A DNA stretch of 6,647 nt, from assembly GCA_902767065.1 (NCBI GenBank), contig CACXFW010000249.1, positions 1-6,647 on the forward strand. Direction: 5' to 3'. The stretch's first letter is position 1; each line of letters begins with the position of its first letter. This stretch comes from an uncultured Lachnospiraceae bacterium (GTDB lineage: Bacteria; Bacillota; Clostridia; Lachnospirales; Lachnospiraceae). Below the pieces are notes generated by a model, which saw nothing but the letters and a program-made list of their open reading frames with translations, did no database searches and was not told the DNA's origin. The position numbers and the translations under genes are program-made. This document shows, in pieces, positions 6,093 through 6,647 of the stretch.

Positions 6093-6647
6093 TCACTGAC
6101 CCGCCTCTGTAATACGTCTGCGTTCCTTCGCCAGAAGCCACGCCATGATATGGACAGACTGCTGGAACCGGCCAGTATGGATCAGGGCTTCAATCTCCTT
6201 CGCGGAGTGTTTTTCCACAATCAGGCACTCTGTTTCATCAAGACTTGGCGCAGCTGTCTTTCTGCAGTTTTCTGCCAGAAACACACAGGCGTAGTTATCG
6301 GAGATTGTCGCGTTGGAAGGTACCGTGATCAGATGGGTCCAGTCGGAAGACTCATACCCTGTCTCTTCCAGAAGCTCACGCTTTGCGCATTCCAGGGCGG
6401 ATTCCGCAGGCTGGGCGTCTCCATACTCCCTGCCGTCCTTTCTCTCAATCCCGCCTGCCGGGAATTCCGTCGTAACCTGGCGGATCCCCTGCCTGAACTG
6501 CCGGACTAAGAGATACTGCCCGTCCTCATCAGACGCCACAATCACAGTGTAATCACGACGGCTATAAGAATAAAATGGTTCGAACACCCTCCCGTCAGGA
6601 TACCGGTAAGCTGATTTTCTGAAATCAATCCATTCATCCTGTACAAT
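6093..6647 (-). CDS. Nudix hydrolase, ADP-ribose pyrophosphatase-like (5' end cut by the window)
   Basis: The frame is open from the right edge (6647) to TGA at 6093-6095, 184 codons, so the true start is outside. A GTG at 6587 would drop the conserved N-terminal part QDEWIDFRKSAYRYPDG and is not the start. The Nudix box G-x5-E-x7-REL-x-EE-x-G-Y is complete at fragment residues 76-98 (G76, E82, R90-E91, E94-E95, G97), with the Mg2+-binding glutamates present. Upstream are LLVRQFRQG (46-54) and EFPAGGIE (61-68), which are typical of the ADP-ribose pyrophosphatase group that splits ADP-ribose or related nucleoside-diphosphate sugars. About ten residues (ERKDGREYGD) lie between PAGGI and the box, more than usual for close relatives, so the substrate is uncertain. 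The enzyme is expected to be cytosolic. No intrinsic terminator follows, and the next gene has its own promoter, so a functional link with the kinase operon is not shown. Confidence 0.85.
   Translation of the reverse strand: MVQDEWIDFRKSAYRYPDGRVFEPFYSYSRRDYTVIVASDEDGQYLLVRQFRQGIRQVTTEFPAGGIERKDGREYGDAQPAESALECAKRELLEETGYESSDWTHLITVPSNATISDNYACVFLAENCRKTAAPSLDETECLIVEKHSAKEIEALIHTGRFQQSVHIMAWLLAKERRRITEAGQ

Overview
The window looks like chromosomal DNA of an anaerobic Firmicute, most likely a clostridial (Lachnospiraceae-type) gut or rumen bacterium. This rests on purine-rich AGGAG-type ribosome binding sites, tightly packed same-strand genes, and protein styles familiar from that group: a hybrid histidine kinase with tandem solute-binding sensor domains, a TrkH/KtrB plus TrkA/KtrA potassium pair, and a secreted DUF3298-type protein. 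The genus cannot be fixed by eye.

All five supported genes lie on the minus strand, so they read from right to left. At the right edge is the 3' part of a Nudix hydrolase of the ADP-ribose pyrophosphatase type (6647 to 6093); its start is outside the window. A 121-base gap follows, with a good promoter (TGGACA, 18 bases, TATACT with an upstream TG) and short inverted repeats. Next comes a 1105-residue membrane hybrid histidine kinase (5971 to 2654) with two extracytoplasmic solute-binding domains, one transmembrane segment, HisKA, HATPase and two receiver domains. Its stop overlaps the start of a KtrB/TrkH-type K+ translocating subunit (2657 to 1326) as ATGA. The stop of that gene overlaps the first possible start of a short KtrA/TrkA-like protein (1326 to 808) as TAATG. 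After an 85-base gap begins a secreted DUF4163/DUF3298-type protein (722 to the left edge), cut by the window.

The kinase, KtrB and KtrA-like genes form one translationally coupled unit. The simplest reading is that ligand sensing and K+ transport are expressed together, either because the kinase responds to a condition that also needs K+ uptake or because it acts on the transporter. No DNA-binding response regulator and no HPt domain is encoded here, so the signalling output is elsewhere or unconventional. The KtrA-like protein lacks the usual RCK_C ligand-binding domain and has an altered nucleotide-binding loop. That makes it the oddest protein of the window. No RNA genes, mobile elements, CRISPR arrays, long repeats or convincing intrinsic terminators were seen.
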